From contig BCJJ01000034.1 of assembly GCA_039545355.1 (NCBI GenBank), positions 1 through 64,000 on the forward strand: a stretch of DNA of 64,000 nucleotides, read 5' to 3'. The first letter of the stretch is position 1. Every line of letters begins with the position of its first letter. This document shows, piece after piece, positions 9,064 through 20,248 of the stretch. The notes beneath the pieces were generated by a model. The model was not told the origin of the DNA. It ran no database searches and was given only the letters and a program-made list of their open reading frames with translations. Source of the DNA: Trichosporon coremiiforme. Lineage: Eukaryota; Basidiomycota; Tremellomycetes; Trichosporonales; Trichosporonaceae. The position numbers and the translations under genes are program-made.

Positions 9064-9468
9064 TCAGCCCTGACTCAAAGTACGTATAGCCCTGACCAGT
9101 GTGCTGCACAGTCCATGGAGAGACCACAGCAACATCACCAGGCCGATCAGCGCCTGCAACGTCCGCTCCGCAGTAGACGAGAGCTGCGATCGTGTATTCG
9201 ACGGATAGACCATTATCGTCCCAAGCTCGCTCCCATCCTCTCTCCTCGTGCTCTCGGAGTCAGCGTCGATGCCGTTGGCATACCACGGCTCGCCGCTGCA
9301 CCGATACCCCTCCTCCGCCGTAAACTTCGGCTCGGGTATGTGACCGGGACAATCGTCCCTCGCGGGGTCATAGCAACCAAGCAGGGCATAGTCGAATGTC
9401 GCGACGTATTCCCGCCTGATTGACCTCCACGCATCGGCCCATGATCGGAAGCCAAAGACTGACGACAC
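9064..9468 (-). CDS. WAD-motif small membrane protein, 5' end unresolved
   Basis: Open frame ending at TGA 9064. The first supported residues are near 9468, but no in-frame ATG exists there (GTG codon), so an upstream exon is likely. It carries FGFRSWADAWRSIRREY, then FDYALLGCYDPA, an acidic and Gly-rich middle, and a C-terminal hydrophobic helix (LQALIGLVMLLWSLHGL). The first two elements match the gene at 10856-11323 (YGFKAWADAWCDMPEL, FDDALLKKYDPAS), which also ends in a single membrane helix. Unrecognised family. Could be a decayed paralog. Confidence 0.45.
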   Translation of the reverse strand: MSSVFGFRSWADAWRSIRREYVATFDYALLGCYDPARDDCPGHIPEPKFTAEEGYRCSGEPWYANGIDADSESTRREDGSELGTIMVYPSNTRSQLSSTAERTLQALIGLVMLLWSLHGLCSTLVRAIRTLSQG

Positions 9469-9629
9469 CCAGTGCGAAACTGCTGTGAGGCTGGTCCTGG
9501 CAACTGGGACGAGTGCATGTGGCGTGTGATACAGTCATCACAGAGGCTCAACCTCGGCAGTCAACATCTCATCCTCACAAACACTCGCTTTTACAGGGGA
9601 ACTCAGCATTGACCTACATGTACCTGCTA

Positions 9630-10248
9630 TCACAGAGCCATGGACAGGATCTTGGGGTCATTGGCCCAAATCAGCTCGGGAGACATGTTGAAGTCGGCAT
9701 TGAATTGCTCGTCGTCCAGCTTGTCGAACCACTGCACGCGCTTGTCCTTGGGCGTCCGCTCCGGGCGTCGAGGAACACCGGCCCACCACTCATACCCGCG
9801 GCGGGCGTTAGCAGGGAATGCCGCGCTCGGCTTCCAATGTGCTTCAGCATCGGCCCACATCAAGACCAGGAGCAGTTTGCTGAGCACTGGCGGCATGAGT
9901 CGCGCCCGCAAGCTGGCAGCGGGGTGCGCGTGGGTGACGGCGGCGAACGCCAACAGACCTACCACAAGCATCCAGAAGATGTGCAGAGCGACCATGACGC
10001 TGATGCGGCGCTTGATGCCGGGCACGATGCAGATGTCGGCCCACAGATCGAGGGGATGTCTGGTGCCCCTGCCGTCATCGCTGGCCACGTGCGGACATTT
10101 GAGCGCAGGTGCCCCGGGATCCAACTCGCCCAGCTGCGTGAAGTCGAATCTCTCCCGACTGGGGAGGACGTTCCTGGGCATTAACGCCCCTGGCATCAAT
10201 CCAGGATCGGGAGTCGAAGCCCACTACATCGGACACTAAGGCGTGCAT
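9630..10248 (-). CDS. WAD-motif cluster member, gene structure unresolved
   Basis: The 3' part (to TGA 9630) is one long frame holding a hydrophobic helix (VMVALHIFWMLVVGLLAFAAV) and the patches DLWADICIV, MWADAEAHW and LIWANDPKI. Upstream, an ATG at 10248 opens another frame beginning MHALVSDVVGFDSRSWIDAR, which resembles the GF-x-W-x-DA motif of its neighbours. The two parts are out of frame and I could not find a GT-AG intron of suitable length to join them. Either an intron was missed or the gene is broken by a frameshift. Confidence 0.35.
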
Positions 10249-10308
10249 CTCGCTCTCCTCGGCGGACGAGGGCCGCGCGACCGCGGGGACAGAGAGGATG
10301 GCCTGGCA

Positions 10309-10711
10309 TCAGTTCGGCACAGACGATGAACAACTGACAAGCTCAAAGGCAGATTCGATGGCGTCGTCGGCCCACACGCGCCACGCGGGGTAGTTCTCCA
10401 GCCTCTGCTGTGTGATGCGGCGCTCAAGGTTCCTGTCTTCAGCTTGTCACTGGTCCGCAAGCTTACATCTCCCACACCATGTCGAGCACGGCGAGCTTGA
10501 ATGTCGTGTTGTCGATGCCGGCGTACTGATAAGCCTGGACGAGTTCACGCCAGCGCGCTGTCGCCCTACGAGTGGCGTAGTCGATTCGAGGAGCCACCCA
10601 GTACCAGACGGAGTCGGAGGGAACGCCCTGGTTGCGACAGACCGACGCGGGAAGGACGTCCACAGCAAGACTGTGCGTGTCATGGTGCCGATGGAGGAGA
10701 ATGCGAGGCAT
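10309..10711 (-). CDS. WAD-motif cluster member, two-exon model
   Basis: Exons 10711-10467 and 10432-10309 around a 34-nt GTAAGC...ACAG intron give 122 residues, ATG at 10711. The second exon reads NLERRITQQRLENYPAWRVWADD, which aligns with RRFVLMAKNYGFKAWADAW of the neighbour at 10856-11323. Unlike that gene it has no C-terminal membrane helix and stops soon after the motif. The frame is also open upstream to about 10840, so an earlier exon is possible. Function unknown. Confidence 0.45.
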
Positions 10712-10855
10712 CGGGGGTATGGATGGTCTTGAGTGACGGGGCTGCTGATTCCGTCGTGCGCCTCCTCTGATCCGCCTGCAAATCTTGTTACAGCGCGCAA
10801 CACGGAGGTCGACGCACGACACAACGGGTATCTGATGCACCCTTTTCGCCCCTCT

Positions 10856-11323
10856 CTACCTTCCAGATCCTTTCAACAACGCTCGGTGTACTGCAAAGAG
10901 CACGTAGAACACGAGGAGACCGTACAGGATTGACCGACAGAGGGCCGACCACGTCTCCCGCTTATCGCGGATGCGGCGCTCCTCCGCCTCCTTCCGCCAT
11001 CTGATGGCCGACTCTCTGCATTCGGCTGCTTCCCTCTCGCGCACGTCCTTGCAGTCCTCCTCTGGCTCGCGCCAGTCCTCCTCAGACTTAGACTCGACCA
11101 CCTAACCTTACCGCACCCAGTGGATGTGTTTCTTCACCTCCATGATGTAGAGCGGCACCTGCCGCGACGCAGGGTCGTACTTCTTCAGAAGGGCGTCGTC
11201 GAACTTGGGCAGCTCCGGCATGTCGCACCAAGCGTCCGCCCAGGCTTTGAACCCATAATTCTTCGCCATGAGCACGAAGCGACGGATCTCCTCCCACTGC
11301 CGCTGGGAGAAGTGGGCCAACCA
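10856..11323 (-). CDS. WAD-motif small membrane protein, 5' exon missing
   Basis: Exons 11323-11138 and 11101-10856 around a 36-nt GTGAAG...GTTAG intron give 143 residues from an upstream acceptor (AAACAG at 11324). The first exon carries the family motif (RRFVLMAKNYGFKAWADAW, FDDALLKKYDPAS). The second is a charged, probably coiled-coil stretch rich in Glu and Arg (EDCKDVREREAAECRES, RWRKEAEERRIRDKRE) ending in a membrane helix (ALCRSILYGLLVFYVLF). No ATG lies in frame upstream, so a first exon is missing. Looks like a tail-anchored protein. An alternative donor (CAG/GTGCCG) also keeps frame. Confidence 0.5.
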
Positions 11324-12927
11324 CTGTTTTCTTAAGCCCCACGTGCATGCTGCTAACAGAGAACAGCGAGGTTGACGTGTGCAAGGTTAACAACTCATCT
11401 TGCAGCTTCGGGAGACATGAGATTGTGACTGCAGGGCACCATTGTTTGGTTCTTCGAGAATCGAAGCTATCAGCTACCAGCAGGCGGCCCTCGCAGCGCA
11501 CAACCATCGCAGCTCGCAAAGGGTAGAGTCCAACAAATTCGCACGAGCTGCCGATCTCCCACTCTCTCAACCAATGTTCAACAGCAACTCAGTTCAACGT
11601 TCAAGATTGACGGTGCCTCTTCTATCGCGGATGGCCGACTCATCCCCGGGCTCCCCATCGCACGACCAAACCTGCCTGTAACGCCACGACGTTTGCTCTA
11701 TCCTGTTCATTACGCCAGCAAGCAATCAATCCTTCCGTGGCGTGCGAGTTGTCCCACATGCTTTCCCACACACATGCTGCCCGAGCGATCCTTATCTGAA
11801 GTGGGAGATGGCAGCACATGCTATCTTGTGCCTGTGCCTCGGACCTTGGAGTAAAGGTGGGCCAAGTTGCCGGTCGGTGACTAGGCAGATACGCCGATGT
11901 CCAACTCCGCAGTGAACACCGCATCTGAGAGACCGCATGTGCTGTGTTCAGCGAGCGCCGCTGTGCTGAGTGAGACTTGAGACTGCTGGACAGTCGAGTG
12001 ATCCAACGATGATGTTGCTTGGCGCACAGGCAGATCTGCTGAAGTTGGGTCGATACGAGTGCCGGAGAGCCGTAGGCTGCAGTGTTTCGGCGCGTCGCTG
12101 TTCCGCGCTTTCGCGTCTTCCGGTCCGCGCTGCCTGTCTCAACTTTCGACCAGCGGCCCACCTTGTCTCTCCGCTTCTCACCTGCACCCACCTCTTGATT
12201 CCCATCGACGGCGAACAACATCGAGCAGCATGCACATGATCACCTCATGCATGCATATGACGCGCTTTCCCAGCATTCAGCCACCATACATGACGGAACT
12301 CTCTTTGCGCGAATCGCCGTTCTTTACTGCACGCGGCCCCACCAAGTCGCCGTTGGGCCCCCGGCCATTCTGTTTCCTGCATTTCCTGGGTGGTTCCCTG
12401 AGAGAATCGCGTTATCTGGACCGTGATGAAACGACTAAAATAGCACCGACCCACCGCTCTTCACTGTGTGCACCACGCGGCCCCTCGAGGGCTCACCGTG
12501 AAAAGCCGTTCAAAGGCGGAAGAGCACCAGGGGCCGACCGATCGTGCACAGCGCGCCAGCACTGAAGTACCGGAGCCTCAGCCGGCATGGCCTCTGGATC
12601 CAGGACCTCATTGGGATCCTTTGGTAACTTTGCGATAGGCCTCCCGCCCGGCCCCTTGACTCCTGGCTCCTTGGCCCTCCATGCCCCTGTGTCTTTGCCG
12701 GAACGGCGTCTGGAGCGTCTGAAGTTTCCACATGCAGCAAACTGGCAGTAAGGTTTTGCAGGCACTGCAGCTGGGGAGGATGGACATTGCAGACTAAGGA
12801 GAGCCTGTTGGTTGCCCATCGCCGCTGGACGCCGCTGCCTCTTGCGTACTGCACGCTTCTACGCCTTCCGTATAACCTGAATCGCAAGAGATCTTGGTAT
12901 CGCTCCATCTACCATCCGACTTGCAGT
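11324..12927. other. 1.6-kb region without a supported gene
   Basis: Should contain the missing 5' exon(s) of the minus-strand gene at 10856-11323 and the promoter of the permease at 12928. Open frames of up to about 190 codons with ATG exist on the minus strand (for example 11640-12221), but they have no intron signals or motifs and their amino-acid make-up looks random. Confidence 0.4.
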
Positions 12928-15031
12928 ATGAGCCGGGACGACCGCGACCCATACGCGAACCACGCCGGCTACGGCGCACACAGCCACGACAATGGCGCGC
13001 ACACCTTCAACACTGCGGCGGGTAGGGCGCGAGGCTATCTTGACCCACACGCCGCCTCGCAAGAAGAACTGTACGAGCATCCGGGAATGAACTTCTCCCA
13101 GCCGCGCGTGGGGTACGACCCGAACGACCCCCGCTCCGTGCACAGCGAGTATTATGAGTGCGACCCGCTCGAGGGCCACGGGTCTGACGGCCCGCCCGCC
13201 GGCCCCTCGTACGTGCCGTACGAACAGCCGCGCCGCCTGCCGCCCACGCCGCAGCAGACAGCCCAGCCAGTCCAGCCGGGCGTGTACGCCGACTCGCGCC
13301 TGAGCCAGTCCGTCGAGAGCCACGGGGTCTACCACGACGCGGCGGGGTGGGAGGGCGACTCGGACGAGAAGCACTACGCATACGCGCCCCGCGACTTTGA
13401 CGAGAAGAAGGGCAGCACATACAGCTACGCGCCGTACGCCGTCGTCGAGAATTACATGAATCCCAGCGTTGCGTCCCTCCCGCTCGGGTCGAAAGTGGAT
13501 GTCGACTCGGGACGGGATCTTCTCGAGCCCCCGCCGCCGAAGAAGCGGAAGGGATTCTGGGGACGCTTGTTCAGCAATCACGTCGAGGAGAAGGGTATCG
13601 AGCGGATTCCGGAGAGCGAGCGGAGCAGCCGTCATCTCCCTGGTCTGCTGCTGCTGTGGTTCAGTGTGAACCTTGTCGTGTCGACGTTCCCCATTGGTGT
13701 GAGTAATGGCGAGTGGACGCGATAGCAGCCGCGAAGCCTTGGCATGGCGTTGACGGGTAACTGACTTCCAGCTCCTCGCGCAAGCCTACTTCGGGCTCAG
13801 CTTCCGCATGGCCGTCTGCGCTAACGTTGTCTTCACGGCCGTCGGCGCCGCGTGCTGCGCATACATCGCGACCCTCGGTCCTCAAACGGGTCTCCGCACA
13901 ATCGTCCTCTCGCGCTACTCTGTCGGTTTCGTGGGCGGCACGCTGTTCGCGATCCTGAACATTCTGACCCAGCTCGGATTCTCCTGCACCGCCGTCATTC
14001 TCGGCGGACAGACGCTCACGAACGTGTCGTCGCAGAAGATTCCGCTCGAGGCTTCCATCGTCATTGTGGGCTTCCTCGCGCTGCTGCTCTGTTTCGTCGG
14101 CTACCAGGCCGTGCACTACTGGGAGCGCTGTGCGTGGGTCGTCCAGCTCGCGTTCTTCTGCTGTCTCTGGGCCCTGGGCGGGAAGGAGGGCTATCACCTG
14201 CGCGCGCAGGAGGCCGTCCAGCCTACTGGCAAGGCGTTCGCGGCCGGATTCCTCTCCTACGGCGGCATCGTCTTCTCCTCTGCTGCTGGCTGGGCCCCCG
14301 TCGCGGCCGACTTCAACTGCCGCTTGCCGACGCGCACGTCCAAGACGCTCGTGTTCGCCCTGACGTGGTTCGGCCTCATGCTCCCGCTCGTCTTCGTCGA
14401 GACCCTCTCTGCCGCGCTGATGACTGTGCCCGCCTACTCGTCCGCTTTCGAGGAGGGCGATGCCGGCGGCGTGCTCGCCCGCGCGTTTCAGCCCTGGCAC
14501 GCCGGTGGCAAGGTCATCATGGGCATCATGGCGTTCAGCATTGTCGCCAACGTTGCGCCGAACACCTACTCTGCCGCGCTCAGCGCGCAGATCCTGCTGC
14601 CGTGGTTCCAGCGCATCCCGCGTGCGTTCTGGTGCGTCTTCATGTTCTGCGCGTACACTGCCGCGGCCATTGGAGGGCGCGAGCACTTCTCCGAGGTGCT
14701 GTCCAACTTCCTCTCCATCCTTGGATATTGGGTCGCGTTCTTCGTCGTTGTCCTGCTGGAGGAGTTCCTCATCTTCCGCCGGAGGATCGGCATCGACCTC
14801 GAGGCGTACGATAATTGGCGCGAGCTGCCCATCGGCGCAGCGGGCATCTTTGCGTGCTGCTGCGGCGCTGCCGGCGCTGTCGTTTCCATGGCCCAGGTGT
14901 GGTACGTTGGTCCTATTGCGGCGCTGTTCTCGAAGGAGGGTGGAGATCTTGGCTTCGAGATGAGCGCGGCGGTCACTGCCATCATCTACCCGCCCCTCCG
15001 GTGGCTCGAGATCAAGTACACGGGCCGATAG
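12928..15031 (+). CDS. NCS1-family purine/cytosine permease with long N-terminal extension
   Basis: Two exons, 12928-13698 and 13772-15031, joined across a 73-nt GTGAGT...CTGACTTCCAG intron; 676 residues. After about 230 hydrophilic residues come GIERIPESER and SVNLVVSTFPIGLLAQAYFG, the Fcy2/FcyB-type start of transmembrane segment 1, then about 12 hydrophobic segments. APNTYSAALSAQ matches the NCS1 segment 8 region that helps bind substrate. Family members import cytosine, adenine, guanine or related bases with protons. Fungal Fcy proteins are usually near 500-550 residues; the extra N-terminus is Tyr-, Pro- and His-rich, possibly regulatory. Start is the first ATG after non-ATG codons. Confidence 0.88.
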
Positions 15032-16127
15032 TTGTAATCTGGTGATGTTATGAGTGTTCAGTTTGCATGGCGGCGTTGATCGGACGCCAGAGTTCAGATT
15101 GGTGGCGTTGATCAGGAGCTGGAGATAAGGACTTGGCGACCGTAACGAGGACAAGGCGTGGGCAGATCGGGGGCGGCTAACCGCTGGAATGACAGCAGTC
15201 ACCCAGCGTTGCCGGGGGTGCACCGGAACTGCCCACCGGGTCGCCATTCGCTGTCTCGGGTCGGACGGACGCGGCAGACTTCGCGAAGCAGTAGTGAATC
15301 AGCCTCTAGAACTCGCGCATGCAATACAGCAACGGAGGCTGCGGAGCGTTGTGCAGGGGGTTGCGTCGCGTTGAGCAATCGAAGCAATCGAGGGCTGTGA
15401 GCGGGGTAGGCCAATGGTTATGGCGGACTGTGCAGCTAAGGTTCAAGGATGAAGGTGCCAGCGCCTAGCGAGGTTCCTGGATTCCAAAGGCTCGGTCAAG
15501 TGTCAGCATCCATGGCAATTCACTGAACGGGCTGGAATGCATGCCGAGTTTTCGACGGTCGTTGAACCGCTTGGCATGCAATGGGTCGGTTGATGAACGA
15601 TTGCTGACAGCATTGAGCTGCTCACATCAGCAGTATCGTCGTTGGCTGAGGATATCTCGGGATCCAAGTGGGGATTGTGGCTTGCGGGGGTGCGTCGGGT
15701 GTCGGCAATCTCACATCCACAGCCCCGCCCACCCCGCGGGTCCTCGTCTCTCCCGCCCTGTGCTCCTTTCCCCGTCCCCAGTCACGCGGTTCACCCAGGG
15801 CATACATCCTCCCACACGGCCCCGAACAGTCCGGGCCATGTTCCGTGCGTCCATCTCCACGGACACTCACTGCTTGCTTCTTAACTGAGCCCAGGTGCCT
15901 GCACCACCCGGCACACACCTGGCATACCTGCACACGTACCTCTCGCTAGTCACAGACAGGCTCCGGTGACTCCAGACCCAGCCTCGTTAACAACACCCTG
16001 TACTCGGCTCGACCGACGACCCCGTTCCTCGTGCTAACGCGTTCACATACGACCAGCTTCCACAAAGTATATATCCTGCCCCCCTCCCCCTCATACCCTC
16101 CAGTCTCCCCCAACTATCTCTCCCACC
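15032..16127. other. 1.1-kb promoter/intergenic region
   Basis: 3' flank of the permease and promoter of the ligase at 16128. Between 15700 and 16120 it becomes pyrimidine-rich on the plus strand, typical of upstream regions here. No gene supported. Confidence 0.4.
16069..16074 (+). promoter_or_regulatory. TATA-like element upstream of ligase 1
   Basis: TATATA 54-59 bp before the ATG at 16128, followed by a CT-rich leader. Position and sequence fit a TATA box; not tested. Confidence 0.45.
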
Positions 16128-17854
16128 ATGACGAAGACAATCTACGTCTCCGACCATGCCGTCCAACCAACCCTCCCCGAGACGAGTCTCTTCACCTATC
16201 TCACCGGTGTCGGCGGCCCCAGCCCGTTGCCCAAGTTCAGCCCCGACCTCCCCGCTTTCATCGACGGAGCGACGGACCGTATCCTGACCCGCGGCGACCT
16301 GATCAACAATGCGCTCAAGCTGGCCGGCTCACTCAACGCCCTCGGTCTCGGCAAGGGCAGCACGGCCTGTATCTGGGGCTTCAACTCGCTCCCCTGGGCG
16401 CAGACGGTGTACGGCTGTCTCGCCGCCGGCGTCACGCTCTCGCCGGCCAACTACGCCTATGAGCCGCACGAGCTCGCGCACCAGCTGAACAACTCTGGCG
16501 CCGAGATCATCTTCATCGACGCGGACCTGCTGCCCAAGTTTGACGCGGCGCGGAAGGACCTGAAGCGCGAGTGGCCCGACAGCCGCATCGTGCTCCTCGA
16601 GCAGAGCCCGGCCAATGGCGGAATCACGTCGCAGCGCTTCAAGACGGTCGCCGACCTCGTGAAGGAGGGCAAGCCTGCGCAGCCGGCCAAGTTTGACGGC
16701 GCCGATGCGCACAGCAACGACTCGTGGAGGTGTTACTCATCCGGAACCACTGGATTGCCCAAGGGCGTCCAGACCAGCCACTGGAACATGACGAGCCAGC
16801 TGCAGTGCGCCAACATTGCCTTCACAAACATGGCCGAGGGCAAGGATGTCGTCCTCTGCTTCCTCCCCTTCTCCCACATTTACGCCGTCACCCTCGCCCT
16901 CTGCCAGCCCTTCTCCCAGGGACGGCCTGTCGTCGTTCTCCCCCGCTTCGAGGAGATCCAGGTGCTCAAGACGATCCAGAAGGTAAGCTGCTCAACTGAA
17001 TCTCTGCTAACATGCAGCACAAGGTCACCATGGTGCACCTCGTCCCGCCCCTCTTCCTCGTTCTGCTGCAGTCGAAGAATGTCCCGAACTACGACCTCTC
17101 GTCGATCAAGAAGGCGATGTCCGGCGCCGCCCCGCTGTCGAGCGAGATCTGCGACGCGTTCCTCAAGCTCATCCCCGGCGTCCGCATTCTGCAGGGCTAC
17201 GGCATGACCGAGACCTCTCCCAACATCTGCACGATGAACGAGCACGAGTCTGTCGGGCGTGACGGCTGGGTTGGCCGTCTGATTCCCCACACCGAGGCGC
17301 GTCTCGTCGACCCCGAGACCGGCACCGACTCTGCCCCGGGCCAGCCGGGCGAGCTCTGGGTCCGCTCTCCCTCCGTCATGCGCGGCTACCACCTGAACCC
17401 GAAGGCGACAGAGGAGACGATCGTAGAGGACGGCTGGCTGCGAACGGGCGACATCCTCGTTCGCGATGAGCAGGGCTGGTACAAGGTTGTCGACCGCCTG
17501 AAGGAGCTAATCAAGTACAAGGGTTTGCAGGTCGCGCCGGCCGAGCTCGAGGGTCTCCTCCTCACCAACCCCGGCGTTAGGGATGTCGGCGTCGTCGGCG
17601 TCTGGGACGCGAAGCAAGCCACCGAGATGCCGAGGGCCTATGTGGTCTCCGGCGTGCCCCCGAACGAGCTCCACCGCTTCGTCGACGACCGTGTCGCGCA
17701 GCACAAGCGTCTCCGCGGCGGAATCGTATTCCTCGAGGCTATTCCCAAGAGCCCCAGTGGCAAGATTCTCAGGAAGAACCTCCGCGAGATGGCGAAGCAG
17801 GACAAGGAGAAGGTGCACTACCGCGCCGGACAGGGCGCGCGTGCCCGTCTCTAA
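16128..17854 (+). CDS. Peroxisomal 4-coumarate-CoA-ligase-like acyl/aryl-CoA synthetase (ligase 1)
   Basis: Exons 16128-16982 and 17018-17854 around a 35-nt intron (GTAAGC ... GCTAACATGCAG); 563 residues. All adenylate-forming core motifs are present: SSGTTGLPKG (204-213, A3), GYGMTE (A5), WLRTGD (A7), VDRLKELIKYKG (A8) and PKSPSGKILRK (A10, catalytic Lys). The protein ends ARL, a PTS1 variant, so peroxisomal import is likely. Reaction: acid + ATP + CoA to acyl-CoA. Insect luciferases, plant 4CL and fungal phenylacetyl- or medium-chain-CoA ligases share this architecture, so the substrate is open. Two paralogs lie at 35564 and 50202; this one lacks their shared intron and has another further downstream. 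Confidence 0.88.
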
Positions 17855-18568
17855 GGCGAACAGGTGTCAGGCGTAACGAGGCTCGCCTTTGGAGAGGTCA
17901 TTTCCCCGCCGTCACGAGAGAAGTAAGAAGTTTTAGTTGTAGTAATAAAAACGTAGCCCCACCCACACCCATTCAACCCAACGTTCCATCGTTCCAGCAT
18001 AGATTTAGGGTTTCATGCAAGGTCATTTGCAGTTACATGTTGCGCTGCTTCTGACTGATAAGCACGCTTCTTGAGTGATGGGCCGATTGGAGGAGGTCTT
18101 GGTCCCAAGATGTGGAGGCGCGGCTTGTCAGGATATCGCCGTGGCTTGCCTAGCTCCGACGTCGGCACCTCGGAGCATCGTGCGCACTGATCGCTGCATC
18201 CCACGACGTCAGACTGGATTGCGTGATATGTCTGCACTCGAGAGCTCGAATGGGGAATTGCGGGCAGCTATGTTCAACGGGCAAGTCGTTGGGAGAGGTC
18301 GGCTAAGAGCGCCAACCAGACGTCACCGTAGCTGATGCCATCGATGTTGATCGCTGACGAGCTCAGAAGTTGTTTGGTAGCGCACGGGCCGGCTATCTTC
18401 GTCTCTGTCTCCAGTGTCTAGAGAACAGGCTGATCAGCGCCCCACCAGCTTATGGCCCTCTTCCCGCGTCCTTCGCGATCTCACCCGACCGTGCTCTTCC
18501 CGCCTTCTCGCCCTCTCTTCTCGAGTACTGGGGTATCTTTCTAATGCATACAATCTAGATCTATACTT
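17855..18568. other. Convergent intergenic region
   Basis: Between the 3' ends of ligase 1 (plus) and the CoA-transferase gene (minus). An AATAAAA-like signal lies at about 17943, suitable for ligase 1 polyadenylation. No gene seen. Confidence 0.4.
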
Positions 18569-20248
18569 TTACTCAATCTGAGCGGTCTTGAGGTCCGGGG
18601 AAACATCGAACTTGGCCCCCGTCTTGGCGACGACCTCCTCAAGTGTGGCGCCGGGCATGAGCTCGGTGAGCGTGAGCTTGCCAGCCTTGCGGTCGACCTT
18701 GAAGACGGCCAGCTCGGTCACGATCATGCTGACGCAGCGCGCGCCGGTCAGAGGCAGAGAGCACTCCTGCACGATCTTCGGCTCGCCGCGCTGGGGATGT
18801 TAGCTTGTGGCACAAATCGGGATATCTGACGCAGCTCAACCACACCCTCCTCCAACGACATCTTCACACCTCTAGGAACACTCCTGCGCTCGCTGCGCTC
18901 TCCTGAGGCTCAAACATACCTTGTTGCAGTGGTCCGTCACAATGATAATGGTCGTCTCATCCGGGCTCGAGACGAGATCCATGGCGCCTCCCATGCCCTT
19001 GACGAGGGCGCCGGGGATGATCCAGTTGGCGAGGTCTCCGGCCGCACTGACCTCCATAGCGCCAAGGACAGCGACGTCAATGTGTCCGCCGCGAATCATG
19101 GCAAAGGACTCTGCCGAGTCGAACACGGCCGCGCCAGTCGCCATCGTGATCGTCTCCTTGCCAGCGTTGATGACGTCGGGATCGACCTGCTCCCTCGTCG
19201 GCGGGGGGCCGATACCGAGCAGCCCGTTCTCGGACTGGAGCCACACCTTCTGGTCCTTCGGCAGATGGGCGGGGAGGAGGGTCGGCATGCCGATGCCCAG
19301 GTTGACATAGTATCCGTCCTTGAGTTCCTGGGCCGCGCGCTTCACGATCATCTCGCGCCCCTTCCTCGCTGCGCCGGAACCGAGGGACGCGTCGGCATCC
19401 TTTCCGTCGTCGGCGAGGATGAGCGTCTCGATCTGCTTTGGCCGGTCGGCCTGCACGATCTTGTCGACGTACACGCCGGGGACGTGGATCTCGCAGGGAT
19501 CGAACGTGCCGACGGGCACAATCTCCTCTGCCTCGACGATCGTGTGCTTCGCGCCCTTGCACATGGGGCCGTTGAAGTTGGTCGCCGTGTAACGGAACAC
19601 GAGGTTGCCTGCCTCGTCCGCCTTCCAGGCGTGGACGAGCGCGACGTCGCCCTTCAGCGCGCGCTCCATCACGTACTTGCGTCCGTCGAACTCCATCGTC
19701 GGCCGTGGGTCGGGGAACTTGGCCTCCTGTCCGTCCTTCGCGTTCAGGTAGGGAACGCCACCCGTCTCGATCGCGGTGCTCGCGCCCGTGGGCGTGTAGA
19801 ATGCGGGAATGCCCGCTCCGGCGGCACGGATGCGCTCGGCAATCGTGCCCTGCGGGGTGAGCTCGACCTCGAGGTCGCCGGCGAGGTACTTGTTCTCGAT
19901 GAGCTTGGTCGCGCCAATGTGCGACACGATGAGCTTCTTGACCTGGTCGGCCTTGATGAGCTGGCCGAGGCCCTTCTCCTCCACGCCGGCATTGTTCGAC
20001 GCGATCGTCAGGTTGTTCACCTCGCTGGCGCCGCGCTCCGAGAGAGCCTTCAGCAGCGTGTCGGGGATACCGCAGAGACCGAAACCGCCGGAGAGGATCG
20101 TGTCGCCAGACTTGATCGCCTGCACGGCCTCCTGGGCCGTCGCGCGCTTGTTGACGGAGAGAACGAGGCGGGTCGTGGAGAAGGAGCGAAGAGCTTGCGC
20201 AGTGTACGCGCTCGTGCGCGGTGAGCGGAGTGTGGCTCGGAGCAGCAT
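18569..20248 (-). CDS. Succinyl-CoA:3-ketoacid CoA-transferase, mitochondrial
   Basis: Exons 20248-18920 and 18790-18569 around a 129-nt intron (GTATGT ... GCTAACATCCCCAG); 516 residues, close to the 515-520 usual for SCOT/OXCT. Residues 1-30 are basic with RSFSTTR, a typical matrix-targeting presequence. The alpha half has [13 protein letters not shown] and TPQGTIAER; the beta half has NLGIGMPT and [10 protein letters not shown] with catalytic Glu340. The enzyme moves CoA from succinyl-CoA to acetoacetate, or to 3-oxoadipate in bacterial relatives. A role in ketone or beta-ketoadipate metabolism is thus possible; only the family is certain. The intron holds a GC-rich palindromic motif at 18885-18900. 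Confidence 0.93.

Noticed and set aside
11640..12221. 193-codon minus-strand frame with an ATG
   Set aside because: No motif, splice sites or paralog, and composition looks like translated non-coding DNA. It could still be an orphan gene.
13661..15247. Long minus-strand open frame (528 codons) opposite the NCS1 permease
   Set aside because: Arises from G/C-rich third positions of the permease; composition is Arg/Glu/Asp-rich and repetitive, with no motif.
18929..20224. 431-codon plus-strand frame opposite the CoA-transferase
   Set aside because: Antisense shadow of a well-supported gene; charged low-complexity product.
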